From positions 186,001 to 250,000 of the forward strand of contig NZ_FRBP01000005.1 of the NCBI RefSeq assembly GCF_900142645.1: a DNA stretch of 64,000 nucleotides, read 5' to 3'. The notes beneath the pieces are model-generated. The model had not been told where the DNA came from and searched no databases. It saw only the letters and a program-made list of their open reading frames with translations. Made by a program: the position numbers and the translations under genes. Shown piece by piece: positions 1 to 8,368 of the stretch. How positions within the stretch are numbered: the stretch's first letter is position 1; the number at the start of each line of letters is the position of its first letter. Source of the DNA: Eubacterium callanderi (GTDB lineage Bacteria; Bacillota; Clostridia; Eubacteriales; Eubacteriaceae).

Positions 1-2110
1 TCTTTTTCGTGCGGTAGTAGGTATTAAAGACCTTTTCGCTAAGGGGCTTGGAGAAATAATAGCCCTGTCCCAGCAGGCAGTGGTATTTGAGCAGCAGCGC
101 GTACTGCTCCTCGGATTCGATGCCCTCGGCCAGAGAGATGATGTTGCCGAAATCCTTGCAGATCAGGATGACATTCTTGACCAGAGCCTGCTTTTTCTTG
201 TTGCCAGTCAGGTCCTGGAGCATGGACTTGTCGATTTTGAGCTCTGTGAAGTCCAGCTCGCCCAGGATGGAGAGGTTGGAATAGGCTGTGCCGAAATCAT
301 CCAAGGAGATGGAAAACCCGGCCGCGTGGAAGGTGTTGATCAGCGCGTTCAGCGCCGCGTTCTCAACCTTGCTGACGCTCTCCGTGATCTCAACAGTGAC
401 GTCCTCCGGGGCGACGCCGTATTGGCCGCACACGTTCTGGAGGGTTTTCACGATGTTGGTCTCCATCAGCGTGACCCGGGAAAAATTGACAGAGCCGCGC
501 AGCCTGTCGCCCCGGTCGTGCCACTTTTTAAGCTGGGCGCAGAGCACCTCAAAAACGTATAGGTCGATGTGCCGGATGATGCCCTCGCGCTCGTACCGGG
601 GGATAAAATGGTCCGGCGTGATGAGCTTTCCCCCCGGCCCCTTTTTGCGGATCAGGGCTTCGACGCCCACAATTTTGCCGGTGGCCAGCTCCACCTGGGG
701 CTGGTAGACCACTGTGAACTGGTGGTTCTGAATGGACTGGAGCAGGTGGGCGGCCTGGCCGGTGCGGCTGCCGCGCCCCTCCCGCAGGATTGTGTCATAG
801 TATTTCTGCTTTTCGGAGTACATGAGCTCATCGGCCAGGATAATCTCGTTCTCGATATTGTATTCCCCCTGCTTCCAGAGGGAGCCGATGGAGACGTCCA
901 CGTTTTTATCCTGGTCAAAGGCCGCCTTGACATCCGCGACTTTCTGTTCAAAGCTGGCCTGGGCGCAGTCGATGCTCAGGGCGATGAACTCATCGCCGCC
1001 AATGCGGAAGGCGCAGTCCGGGAAAAAACGCTTCAAAATCATCGCGGACTGGGTGATGATGTAGTCCCCGTACTGGTGGCCGTAGCCGTCGTTGGCGGCC
1101 TTGAGGCCGTTGATGTCAATGTAGACAATGCCCAGGGAGTCGGGCGGCGACAGCTTCAGCCCGTCTAAGAATTTCTGGTAGTAGTTGCGGTTGCTGAGCC
1201 CGGTCAGGAGATCCCGGTAGCTGGCGTACTCCAGGTCGAGGAGCAGCCGCCGCTTCTTGAGCTCATCAATGACAAAGGTGGAGACAGAGCGCAGCAGGGT
1301 CCAGTCCCGGGTGTTGGCAGACGGGTTGTCCACGCCCAGAAAGCCCGTGATCCGGCCATCCTGGATAAAGGGCGCCGCCGCCACCGACTGGATCCCCTGC
1401 TGGTTCAGAATGTTGTACTCGGGGGAATCCTGGGCGTAGTCCTCACGCACAGAGTTGATGTAGAAAAAGCCGTGGCGCTCAAACTTGGCTCCCCAGTCCG
1501 CCAGCAGCTCCAGGGGAAGCTGCTGCAGGTTATCCTTCTCGGAGGAGATGTGGGGCTGGCACCACTCGTAGGTGTTGTTGGCGCAGTCCTGCTCAAAGTC
1601 ATATTCAAAAATGTAAGTCCGGTCAGCCGCGTAGAAATCTCCCACGGTCTCTAAAAAACGGTCGATGGCCACATCGGCGTCGTTCTCGTAGGCCAGAAGC
1701 TCAATGCACTTGACCAGCATCTCCTCCATGGTCAGCTGGTTGAGGATGCTGTCAATCTTTGCCTTGTCCTTTGAGATGTCCCTGATCACCTCCAGGCGGT
1801 AGGGATGGCCGTCAATTTCGATGAGGCTGTCCTCAATGCTCGCCCAGCATTTCAGGTGCTGGTTGTAGAACTCCCATTTATAGGGCGCGTCCGTCCGCAG
1901 CTTGTGGTTAGTGCAGAAGGCGCACGGCGCGTCCAGGCCCTGTATCAGCTCAAAGCATTTTTGGTTCAGGTACTCCTCAGGCGCGGTCAGCCCGCACAGC
2001 TCCATGGCGGCAGGGCTCAGAAATTTCAATTCATAGCTGTCCATATCCGCCACGTAGGCGATCGTTTTCCTGGAACACATGATCAGCCACGCGAAATCCT
2101 TTTTATTCAT
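1..2110 (-). CDS. PAS-GAF-GGDEF-EAL cyclic-di-GMP phosphodiesterase (3' end outside window)
   Basis: Reading leftward from ATG at 2110 (SD GGAGAGAGGA just upstream), an open frame runs off the left edge, giving about 703 residues. The first ~125 residues look like a PAS sensor with a CxxC pair (CAFC). A GAF-like region follows. A GGDEF domain has its signature FRIGGDEF near residue 371, without an RxxD inhibitory site. A C-terminal EAL domain has GVEALIR near residue 484, then VEITES, SLDDFGTAYS, ELKIDKS and AEGIES. The EAL residues for metal and catalysis are present, so c-di-GMP hydrolysis is the likely output. The GGDEF half may be regulatory. Its promoter diverges from that of the neighbouring diguanylate cyclase. 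The C-terminus beyond the window is not visible. Confidence 0.93.
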   Translation of the reverse strand, partial: MNKKDFAWLIMCSRKTIAYVADMDSYELKFLSPAAMELCGLTAPEEYLNQKCFELIQGLDAPCAFCTNHKLRTDAPYKWEFYNQHLKCWASIEDSLIEIDGHPYRLEVIRDISKDKAKIDSILNQLTMEEMLVKCIELLAYENDADVAIDRFLETVGDFYAADRTYIFEYDFEQDCANNTYEWCQPHISSEKDNLQQLPLELLADWGAKFERHGFFYINSVREDYAQDSPEYNILNQQGIQSVAAAPFIQDGRITGFLGVDNPSANTRDWTLLRSVSTFVIDELKKRRLLLDLEYASYRDLLTGLSNRNYYQKFLDGLKLSPPDSLGIVYIDINGLKAANDGYGHQYGDYIITQSAMILKRFFPDCAFRIGGDEFIALSIDCAQASFEQKVADVKAAFDQDKNVDVSIGSLWKQGEYNIENEIILADELMYSEKQKYYDTILREGRGSRTGQAAHLLQSIQNHQFTVVYQPQVELATGKIVGVEALIRKKGPGGKLITPDHFIPRYEREGIIRHIDLYVFEVLCAQLKKWHDRGDRLRGSVNFSRVTLMETNIVKTLQNVCGQYGVAPEDVTVEITESVSKVENAALNALINTFHAAGFSISLDDFGTAYSNLSILGELDFTELKIDKSMLQDLTGNKKKQALVKNVILICKDFGNIISLAEGIESEEQYALLLKYHCLLGQGYYFSKPLSEKVFNTYYRTKK

Positions 2111-2152
2111 AGCGAAATCCTCTCTCCATCCAAAGGATAATATTTTTATAGT

Positions 2153-2181
2153 ATTATACTTTTTAAAATGGCATCTGTCCA
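2153..2181 (-). promoter_or_regulatory. sigma-A promoter of the EAL phosphodiesterase gene
   Basis: On the minus strand, TGGACA (2176-2181) and TATAAT (2153-2158) are separated by 17 bp, about 43 bp before the ATG at 2110. It diverges from the direct-repeat promoter at 2215-2247. Confidence 0.6.
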
Positions 2182-2214
2182 TCAGAAATTTTAAGGCGGC
2201 CCTTTTTTATTGCG

Positions 2215-2247
2215 TATGACCGCCGTATGACCAGAGGTATTTATAAT
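2215..2247 (+). promoter_or_regulatory. SARP-type direct-repeat promoter (site a), diguanylate cyclase operon
   Basis: TATGAC at 2215-2220 and TATGAC at 2226-2231 repeat with an 11-bp period. Exactly 10 bp separate the second copy from TATAAT (2242-2247). There is no normal -35 box. The same geometry occurs at six further promoters in the window. The transcript would have a leader of about 115 nt before the ATG at 2370. Confidence 0.7.
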
Positions 2248-2300
2248 AAGAACAAACTGGAATGGTGTACCCATTTTCATGCTCAGTACAAAAGCAAAGC

Positions 2301-2347
2301 GTTACAAGCGGGCAGAGGAGCGCGCGGCAGGCTTCCGGTATTGTAAC
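2301..2347 (+). promoter_or_regulatory. Possible structured 5' leader of the diguanylate cyclase mRNA
   Basis: GTTACAA (2301-2307) is exactly complementary to TTGTAAC (2341-2347) and encloses a GC-rich loop. The right arm lies 6 bp before the SD GGGAAAGGA. It does not match the c-di-GMP-I or -II riboswitch consensus that I know. Confidence 0.35.
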
Positions 2348-2369
2348 TTCTTTGGGAAAGGACAGGCCC

Positions 2370-3839
2370 ATGAAAGAGCTCCATCGAAAATCGCTGTACC
2401 ACTATGCAACCGCCCTTTTTGTGTTCCTGTGCTATCTTGGTATGTGCATCGCGGTCTTTTTCTACGGTATCCAGCATGCCGTAGAGGGGACTACAAGGGC
2501 ACAGCTTGCGGAAAACGTCACAAAGCAGTGCGACCATCTGAAGGACGTCATTGGCCTGGAGTTTGAGAACCTGGAGGGCGTGGCCGCCTATCTGGGCGGG
2601 CAGGAAAACCCTGTCAAAATGGAGAACGGCGACCTGCTGAGGGCCATGGTCAGCGAGAGTGCCTTTGTGCGCATGACCTACGGGACAAAGGACGGCACCG
2701 GCTACGCCAGTGATTTGCCGGAGCTGCAGGATATGAGCGGGCAGGCCTTTTTTAAAGAAGCCATGAAGGGCAGCCGCGTGGTCAGCGACCCCATCGAGAG
2801 CCCCCTTGACGGCACCGACCTCATCGTGCTGGCTGTGCCGGTCTATGACAGCAGCGGCGGCGTCACCGGCGTGCTGGCCGGGAGTTTTGACGTCAGCCGC
2901 CTCAGCGAGATCTTCTTCGGCGACCTGTACGGCGGCGCCGGCTATGTCTACATCATCAACAGTGCGGGCGAGTCCATCATGATGGATAAAAAGCACGGGG
3001 AGGACCGGAGGGGTAAAACCTTCTTCGCGTTTTACAGCGATGTCACCTTTGAAAAGGGCGACTCTCTCGCCCAGGTGCAGGCCGACCTGGCAGCCGGTAC
3101 TGGCGCGGTCAGGCGGGTCCGCCGGGATGAAGACATCCGCTACCTCACCTATGAGCCTGTCGGCTACAACAACTGGTTTGTCTGCTACGTGGTGCCTGAG
3201 AAGAACGCCCAGCAGGCCTACGCCTTTATCCGGGACTATGAGATCGTGCTCTCCCTCTTTGTGGTGGCCGGGCTCATCATTCTGCTGGCAGTGCTCCAGT
3301 ACACCAACGTGCGGGACCGCAGGCTACTTGAGGTCAAGGCCCAGACCGACGCCATGACCGGGCTGCTGAACGCAGTCAGCACCCGCGAGAATGTGGACGT
3401 CTGGCTGAAAAACGGCGAGTGCCGCGGCATGCAGGCCCTCATCATGCTGGACGTGGACCGGTTCAAGGATGTCAACGACACCTACGGCCACGCCGTGGGT
3501 GACGAGGCCCTGCGCCAGTCCGCAGCCCTGCTGAAACGGCACTTCCGCGGCAGCGACATCGTGGGACGTGTGGGCGGCGATGAGTTTATCGTCTTTATGA
3601 AAAATATTCCCGGCGGCACCATTGTGTCGTCCCAGCTGGAAAAGCTCTGCCAGGCCTTTCACGCCATCCGCATCGCGGAGGCCCAGGATCTGCGGCTTAC
3701 CTGCAGCGCGGGTGCGGCCCTGGCCCCGGCGGACGGCGGAGATTTTGACACCCTGTACAAAAAGGCCGACCTGGCCCTGTACAGCGTGAAGCGCGGCGCC
3801 CGGGACGGCTTTGCCATTTACAAGGACAGCGGGTCATGA
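2370..3839 (+). CDS. Membrane diguanylate cyclase, dCache-like sensor plus GGDEF
   Basis: The start at ATG 2370 follows GGGAAAGGA; an earlier in-frame start at 2262 has no ribosome site. The product has 489 residues. A transmembrane helix (residues ~12-32) is followed by an extracellular segment of ~250 residues resembling a dCache ligand-binding domain, a second helix (~300-322) and a cytoplasmic GGDEF domain. The active-site GGDEF is intact at 402-406, and RGSD at 393-396 fits the product-inhibition I-site. It should make c-di-GMP in response to an external ligand. Expression appears to come from site a (2215-2247), the promoter type shared with the matrix genes. The next gene follows 40 bp downstream and is probably cotranscribed. 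Confidence 0.93.
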   Translation: MKELHRKSLYHYATALFVFLCYLGMCIAVFFYGIQHAVEGTTRAQLAENVTKQCDHLKDVIGLEFENLEGVAAYLGGQENPVKMENGDLLRAMVSESAFVRMTYGTKDGTGYASDLPELQDMSGQAFFKEAMKGSRVVSDPIESPLDGTDLIVLAVPVYDSSGGVTGVLAGSFDVSRLSEIFFGDLYGGAGYVYIINSAGESIMMDKKHGEDRRGKTFFAFYSDVTFEKGDSLAQVQADLAAGTGAVRRVRRDEDIRYLTYEPVGYNNWFVCYVVPEKNAQQAYAFIRDYEIVLSLFVVAGLIILLAVLQYTNVRDRRLLEVKAQTDAMTGLLNAVSTRENVDVWLKNGECRGMQALIMLDVDRFKDVNDTYGHAVGDEALRQSAALLKRHFRGSDIVGRVGGDEFIVFMKNIPGGTIVSSQLEKLCQAFHAIRIAEAQDLRLTCSAGAALAPADGGDFDTLYKKADLALYSVKRGARDGFAIYKDSGS

Positions 3840-3879
3840 GGCAGGAATTAAAGGATAGAATAAAGGGAGGCGAGGGGCC

Positions 3880-4197
3880 ATGATAAAACACAGAACAGCC
3901 GCCATTCTTTTCAGCATCCTGCTGATCCTTGGACTGAGCGCCATTGGGACCGGCCGCGCTTACGCGGCCCAGCAGCCTGCCAGGAACCCCCTCTATGCCA
4001 ACCAGAGCGCCGGACAGGAGCCCGCGGCTGACGGGGAAAACGCCGCCGAGGTGGTTGAGGGGAGCCCGACCCCGCTGGCGCAGCCCATCGACGGCAAAAA
4101 CGGCCCGTCGCCGCTCATGCTCTGCGGCATTGCAGCGGTGGTGGTGGCCGTGGTGACCGCGGCGGTCATCCTGAGGAAAGCCCGTAAATTTGAGTAA
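3880..4197 (+). CDS. Small exported, C-terminally membrane-anchored protein
   Basis: The 105-residue product starts after a strong SD (GGGAGG). It has a Sec signal peptide (residues 1-30, cleavage near AYA/AQQ), a short low-complexity middle with TPLAQP, a C-terminal hydrophobic helix (~78-97) and a basic tail (RKARK). No enzyme domain is visible. The TPLAQP motif recurs in the surface protein at 8369-9235. It lies 40 bp after the diguanylate cyclase gene and probably shares its transcript. The function is unknown; a small envelope partner of the cyclase or matrix is possible. Confidence 0.75.
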   Translation: MIKHRTAAILFSILLILGLSAIGTGRAYAAQQPARNPLYANQSAGQEPAADGENAAEVVEGSPTPLAQPIDGKNGPSPLMLCGIAAVVVAVVTAAVILRKARKFE

Positions 4198-4205
4198 CCG
4201 GCATT

Positions 4206-4249
4206 AAAAACAGCCCCGGCGTGGAGAGCCGGAGCTGTTTTTGTTTTTT
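4206..4249 (+). terminator. Rho-independent terminator
   Basis: AACAGC.CCGGC and GCCGG.GCTGTT arms around a short loop, then a T-rich run. It closes the cyclase operon. Confidence 0.85.
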
Positions 4250-4343
4250 GATCAATATCCGGCAGAGCTGGCCCGGAAAAGGGGGCGGTCGGCGCTTCAT
4301 GCTTAGAGATATAAATAATTCATCATTATAGCGAAAAATGCTA

Positions 4344-4418
4344 TGTCACATACGTGTCAATTTCTGGCCGTGAATCTTATAAACCGGAATTGTTTTATCC
4401 ATAACGCTTGTATAGAAT
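4344..4418 (+). promoter_or_regulatory. Promoter region of the CnaB adhesin, with degenerate 11-bp repeat
   Basis: TTGTTT (4390-4395), 17 bp, TAGAAT (4413-4418) is a plausible sigma-A promoter. About 30 bp upstream, TGTCAC (4344-4349) and TGTCAA (4355-4360) repeat at 11 bp. They resemble the regulon hexamers only partly, and no good -10 follows at the expected distance. On the other strand the same bases read ATTGAC and TGTGAC at 11 bp. Regulation by the same activator is uncertain. Confidence 0.4.
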
Positions 4419-4449
4419 ATGAGTATAACATATTAAGGAGTTAAGCAAC

Positions 4450-6705
4450 ATGGAGAAACACATTAGAAGTACAGCCAGAAAATTTATAGCGCTTGCTTTT
4501 GCCATATTCTTTGCCTTTGGTGCCATGCCGGCAGCCTTCGCTGAGGGCGATACCCAAAGAGATTTAACCAATGTCCTGACCGATTTAGATGTCGATATGA
4601 GCCTGAAGCAAACAAACGGCACCACTGTGCCCATCATTGTCGATAACGAAAAGGACCCCAGTTTTAATGAAACCCTGGTTTCAGGCAGCACCATTATTTT
4701 CGGTATTACCTGGAACCTGGAGGAAGAAAATTTTTACGGTCAGGTAAAGGAAGGCGACTATTTTACCATTGACCTGCCCGCCGACCACTTCACCTTCCGT
4801 GACACTACCCTGAACACGCCGCTGGTTTACAACGGCGAAACCCTGGGCCACTGGGGCGTCCAGAACAATAAAATCCATTTTACCCTGACCGATACCGGCG
4901 CCCAGAAGCGTTACATCAGAGGCCATTTCAACGCCAGCGGCACCCTCAAGGCCGCTGAGTCCGGCGATATTGTGATCGAGGTCGGCGGGGTGACCCTGCC
5001 GCCGGTTCCGGTGAAGCCCTCCACGCCTTCCACCCCGGACCCGGACGTTGATTTCCCAGCTGAAAATTACATCCCCTCACCCCAAAAGCCGCTATCTAAA
5101 ACCGGCTCCACTTATACGGGCTCTGAGACCATCACCTGGAACCTCGCGGTCAACTTCGACAATCTGCTCACTGCCGCCGTGCACAGCAATCCTGCCATCA
5201 CCCCGCTCAAAAACGCCGTGATCGAGGATACCCTGGAAAAGGACCAGACCATCAAGTCGATCAATATCCAGAGCCTGCTGTACCGGCCCAGAAACGCAGA
5301 CGGAGAGCTCAGCACCCAGTGGGCCTCCTCCATCAACGTCATCTCACAGTTCACAGCGCTGAATCAGACAGCCGACGAAAGCCTTGACGATTTTAAAGAC
5401 CGGGTCACAAACTACGGCTCACCCGCCTACGGTATCAGCGCCGATCAAAAATACCTGGTCATCAGCCTGGGCGACGTGCCCGGAAACGGCGTGAAGCTCG
5501 CCGCGGATGACGCCGCCCTGCGCGCCAAGATCAAGTCGTCCAACAGCCGCCTCACCGACGCCGAGCTCGACACCATGGTCAAATCCTGGGGGACAGGCGG
5601 CATCGCCGGGGGAGAAGCTGTCGGCTACTATATCACCATCCAGGCCGAGACTGGCCGGGCCTATGAGCAGTACAGCAACACCGCCACCCTCACCACCACC
5701 GATAATGCGCCCATCGAGTCTGGAAAATCCGTGATTTTGGAGGATCTGGACGGCGGCATCGAGGCCGGGGAGCCCCACAGCGTGCGCCTTGAAAAGCGGA
5801 GCGCCGAGGATGGGACCCTTCTGGAAAACGCTGCTTTCCAGCTGGAAGTCCAGCGAGACGGCGTATTCATGCCCTACGTGCCCACTGACGGCGGCGAACC
5901 GGTCCGCGCCACCGGCGCGGATGGCATGGTGGAATTTAAAAAGCTGGGCTCCGGCACCTACCGCTTTGTGGAAACCGCCGCGGCCCCGGGCTACGATAAG
6001 GACAGCGTGGCCTACAGCCCCGAAACCTTTACCATCAGCACAGAGGACACCGAGGGCGTGGTGGTCACCGCCACCAACCTGCCCCTGACGGATAAACCGC
6101 CTGTTGACCCCATCGAGCTTACGGGCAGGGTCAGCCTGAAAAAGGTGGACCAGGCCGATCCGCAGAAAACCCTTGAGAACGCGGCGTTCAGGCTCTATGA
6201 GCGCCAGCCGGACGGCACGGCGCTTTACTATAAGGACGCCAATAATGGTCTGCCCCTCTGGAGCGCCAACCCCGACGAGGCCCAGACCTTCACCACCGAC
6301 GCCCAGGGCATGATCACAGTGGATCACCTGTTGCTGGGAACCTACTATTTCGAGGAGGTCACCCCGCCGGAGGGCTACCGCCTGAGCACCACCGCCCTGG
6401 CCTTTACCCTGGATGAAAATGACATCGAGACAGGCAAGAGCGTTGTCTTTGAAAACACAAAGACCGAAACCCCGCCGGCCGACCCCGAGAACCCAGAGCC
6501 GCCGAAGACCCCGGAAACACCAGAGCCGCCGGAGACACCAAAAGCCCCGGCCGCCCAAAAGCCTGCCGTCCATAAAACGGAAGGCCCGATCGCCGCGGGC
6601 GCCAACCCCAAGACCGGCATCGCAGACATCAGCTCCGCTGTCACCCTGCTGCTGATCCTGGCAGGCGGCAGCGCGGGAATCATCGGATTGAAAAAGAGAA
6701 GATAG
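4450..6705 (+). CDS. CnaB-domain surface adhesin/pilin with NPKTG sorting signal
   Basis: The 751-residue product follows AAGGAG. It has a signal peptide (1-31, AFA/EGD) and a large N-terminal beta-sandwich adhesin region (~40-440, SdrG/Cna-like). Two SpaA/CnaB prealbumin-like modules follow at ~445-545 (LEKRS, FVETAA, TATN) and ~560-665 (LKKVD, FEEVTP, FENT). The Lys/Glu/Asn positions suit self-formed isopeptide bonds. Then come a Pro/Glu-rich stalk, NPKTG (719-723), a hydrophobic helix and KKRR. It should be attached covalently to peptidoglycan or polymerised by a sortase, and no sortase is encoded in this window. The gene stands alone between terminators. The variant NPxTG motif suggests a sortase class other than classical SrtA. 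Confidence 0.9.
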   Translation: MEKHIRSTARKFIALAFAIFFAFGAMPAAFAEGDTQRDLTNVLTDLDVDMSLKQTNGTTVPIIVDNEKDPSFNETLVSGSTIIFGITWNLEEENFYGQVKEGDYFTIDLPADHFTFRDTTLNTPLVYNGETLGHWGVQNNKIHFTLTDTGAQKRYIRGHFNASGTLKAAESGDIVIEVGGVTLPPVPVKPSTPSTPDPDVDFPAENYIPSPQKPLSKTGSTYTGSETITWNLAVNFDNLLTAAVHSNPAITPLKNAVIEDTLEKDQTIKSINIQSLLYRPRNADGELSTQWASSINVISQFTALNQTADESLDDFKDRVTNYGSPAYGISADQKYLVISLGDVPGNGVKLAADDAALRAKIKSSNSRLTDAELDTMVKSWGTGGIAGGEAVGYYITIQAETGRAYEQYSNTATLTTTDNAPIESGKSVILEDLDGGIEAGEPHSVRLEKRSAEDGTLLENAAFQLEVQRDGVFMPYVPTDGGEPVRATGADGMVEFKKLGSGTYRFVETAAAPGYDKDSVAYSPETFTISTEDTEGVVVTATNLPLTDKPPVDPIELTGRVSLKKVDQADPQKTLENAAFRLYERQPDGTALYYKDANNGLPLWSANPDEAQTFTTDAQGMITVDHLLLGTYYFEEVTPPEGYRLSTTALAFTLDENDIETGKSVVFENTKTETPPADPENPEPPKTPETPEPPETPKAPAAQKPAVHKTEGPIAAGANPKTGIADISSAVTLLLILAGGSAGIIGLKKRR

Positions 6706-6713
6706 GAAAAGTG

Positions 6714-6741
6714 AAAGCCCCGGGATGCTCCGGGGCTTTTT
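6714..6741 (+). terminator. Rho-independent terminator
   Basis: AAAGCCCCGG and CCGGGGCTTT arms with a 6-nt loop, then a T run, 8 bp after the adhesin stop codon. Confidence 0.92.
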
Positions 6742-6859
6742 GCGCCTTTGAGCCGGGTTCATCACAGTGCATCGGTAAAAAGGCCTGACTTTAAAATTGT
6801 AAAGCTACCCAAAATGTGGTAACATAATAGGAAGCAAAGTTTCGTCCTGCCCGGTGATG

Positions 6860-6892
6860 TGTGACTGCTGTGTGACAAATTCCGCGTATAAT
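6860..6892 (+). promoter_or_regulatory. SARP-type direct-repeat promoter (site c)
   Basis: TGTGAC at 6860-6865 and 6871-6876 (11-bp period), 10 bp, then a perfect TATAAT at 6887-6892. It serves the three-gene operon starting at 6961. There is no -35 consensus. Confidence 0.8.
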
Positions 6893-6960
6893 CATAGTAA
6901 AGATCGCAGAATATCGAGGTGAAAACCCTTTAAATCAATTGATATAAGGAGCGGAATCCA

Positions 6961-7626
6961 ATGAAAAAGAAAAGAAATATCCTGATCGTCATTGCCATTA
7001 TCGCCATCGTGGCGGCAATCGGCAGCACGATGGCGGCTTTTGTAGCCTCGACAACCACCACCAAGGACGTGTCCGCAGCAGAGCTGGGCATCAAAATCGT
7101 GCAGAACGGAGACGCCGCCAAAGCCGTTAAAAGCCTGGACGCAGCGGGGGACAGCAAGGCAGGCTACCAGTACGCAGGCATGCCCGGCGATACGGTGCAG
7201 GAGCATGTCGCGGTCAAGAGCGACGCGAACAGCAAAGACAGCTATATCCGTGTCACCATCAACCGGAGCTGGACCGACAAAGACGGAAAGAAAGATTTCA
7301 AGCTTTCCCCAAAAGAGATCGGCATTGCAAGGGACAATGACAGCTGGCTGGTCACCGAAGACCCGGAAGACCCAGAGATCATCTACTGTTATTATACCCG
7401 GAAGGTCGGAGGAAATACCCAGACCGAAAACGTGATGGACAGCTTTACCATCTTAAAAGATAAAGTAACTGAGAACAGCAACGCCTACGCAGGCTACAGC
7501 GCCAACATTACCTTTGAGGCCGACGCCGTCCAGGCAGAGGCCGGAGCAAAAGCCATGCTCGCCGAATGGGGCATCATGGCAGAGCTTGACGCAGAAGGCA
7601 ACCTGACAGGCTATACCGAACAGTAG
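6961..7626 (+). CDS. SipW-dependent TasA/camelysin-like exported protein
   Basis: The 221-residue product follows AAGGAG. The N-terminus has a KKKR charge cluster, a hydrophobic core and the SipW-type segment IGSTMAAFVAS. The mature part is acidic and repetitive in beta-strand pattern, ending without an anchor. The family (TasA, CotN, camelysin) forms extracellular fibres processed by SipW, and a SipW-type peptidase is encoded at 15560. First gene of an operon (12-bp gap to the next gene) read from site c. Homology is judged from signal architecture and size, so a non-fibre role is possible. Confidence 0.78.
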   Translation: MKKKRNILIVIAIIAIVAAIGSTMAAFVASTTTTKDVSAAELGIKIVQNGDAAKAVKSLDAAGDSKAGYQYAGMPGDTVQEHVAVKSDANSKDSYIRVTINRSWTDKDGKKDFKLSPKEIGIARDNDSWLVTEDPEDPEIIYCYYTRKVGGNTQTENVMDSFTILKDKVTENSNAYAGYSANITFEADAVQAEAGAKAMLAEWGIMAELDAEGNLTGYTEQ

Positions 7627-7637
7627 GAGGAAAAGTC

Positions 7638-8366
7638 ATGAAAAAGAAATGTATCACCCTTATCATCACCCTGGCACTCCTGCTGGCCACCGGGCTGACA
7701 GCCTCCGCCGCTGAGACCATTACCTTTAAGGGGCAGGCCGAAAAGTTTGTGACCGATGTGAGCGGCGACGCCGAAAGCTTTGACGATATGCTTCCCGGTG
7801 AAAAGCGCACCATCAGCCTGACCCTCAAAAACGAGGACAGCAGCGAAATGAAGTTTTATATGAGCGCCGAAATCCTGGACAACATCGCCAGTAAAACTGC
7901 CGATTCCCAGGCTGTGTATGATTTTGTCATCAGCAAAAACGGCGAGCCCTTTTTCAATACCATCATCGGCGGCGGGACGGCCAAAAATACCTCAGCCGGT
8001 GAAAAATATTTAGATGAGAGCAACAACATTCTGTTAGATACCCTCGCCCAGGGACAGAGCGATGTGATCGAAATCAGCCTGGAGCTGGAGGGAAACTCCA
8101 CAGGCAACAGCTACATGAAGCAGACCGGCGAGATCCAGCTTGTCTTCACCGCGTCCACAACCGACCCCGCAGCGCCGGGCGGCAGTAACAGCGGTGGAAA
8201 TGTGATCGAACGTCTGGTTCAGAGTATTGTAAATCCCGGCGCCACCGGCCCGAATACCGGCCTAAACGGCGTCAGCCCATACCTGATCGTAGCGTGTGTC
8301 TGTGTCCTCATCGCTGTTGTGGCCATTGTCATACTCATCGCTACCCGTAAAAAGAAGGAGGAATAA
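7638..8366 (+). CDS. Exported wall-anchored beta-sandwich protein, GPNTG sorting-like signal
   Basis: The 242-residue product has an ordinary Sec signal peptide (ASA/AET near residue 24). A beta-rich body of ~150 residues carries a segment (DMLPGEKRTISLTLKNED) like the P-G-x spacing of TasA-associated proteins. It ends with a linker, GPNTG, a long hydrophobic helix and RKKKEE. The C-terminus looks like a sortase signal with Gly replacing Leu/Asn; a plain membrane anchor is the alternative. It lies 12 bp after the TasA-like gene and 3 bp before the MucBP-like gene, so the three are one operon. It may anchor or nucleate fibres, by analogy with TapA; that is inference. Confidence 0.75.
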   Translation: MKKKCITLIITLALLLATGLTASAAETITFKGQAEKFVTDVSGDAESFDDMLPGEKRTISLTLKNEDSSEMKFYMSAEILDNIASKTADSQAVYDFVISKNGEPFFNTIIGGGTAKNTSAGEKYLDESNNILLDTLAQGQSDVIEISLELEGNSTGNSYMKQTGEIQLVFTASTTDPAAPGGSNSGGNVIERLVQSIVNPGATGPNTGLNGVSPYLIVACVCVLIAVVAIVILIATRKKKEE

Positions 8367-8368
8367 AC

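Noticed and set aside
2248-2369. c-di-GMP riboswitch in the cyclase leader
   Set aside because: The conserved cores of c-di-GMP-I and -II aptamers were not found; only a simple stem is visible.
4344-4360. Clear regulon site before the CnaB adhesin
   Set aside because: The hexamers are degenerate, the orientation is ambiguous, and the expected -10 is absent; a separate sigma-A promoter is closer to the gene.
5419-6765. Long open frame on the minus strand opposite the CnaB adhesin
   Set aside because: The plus strand has a signal peptide, two CnaB modules and a sorting signal; the antisense frame has no recognisable domain and reflects GC-rich codon use.
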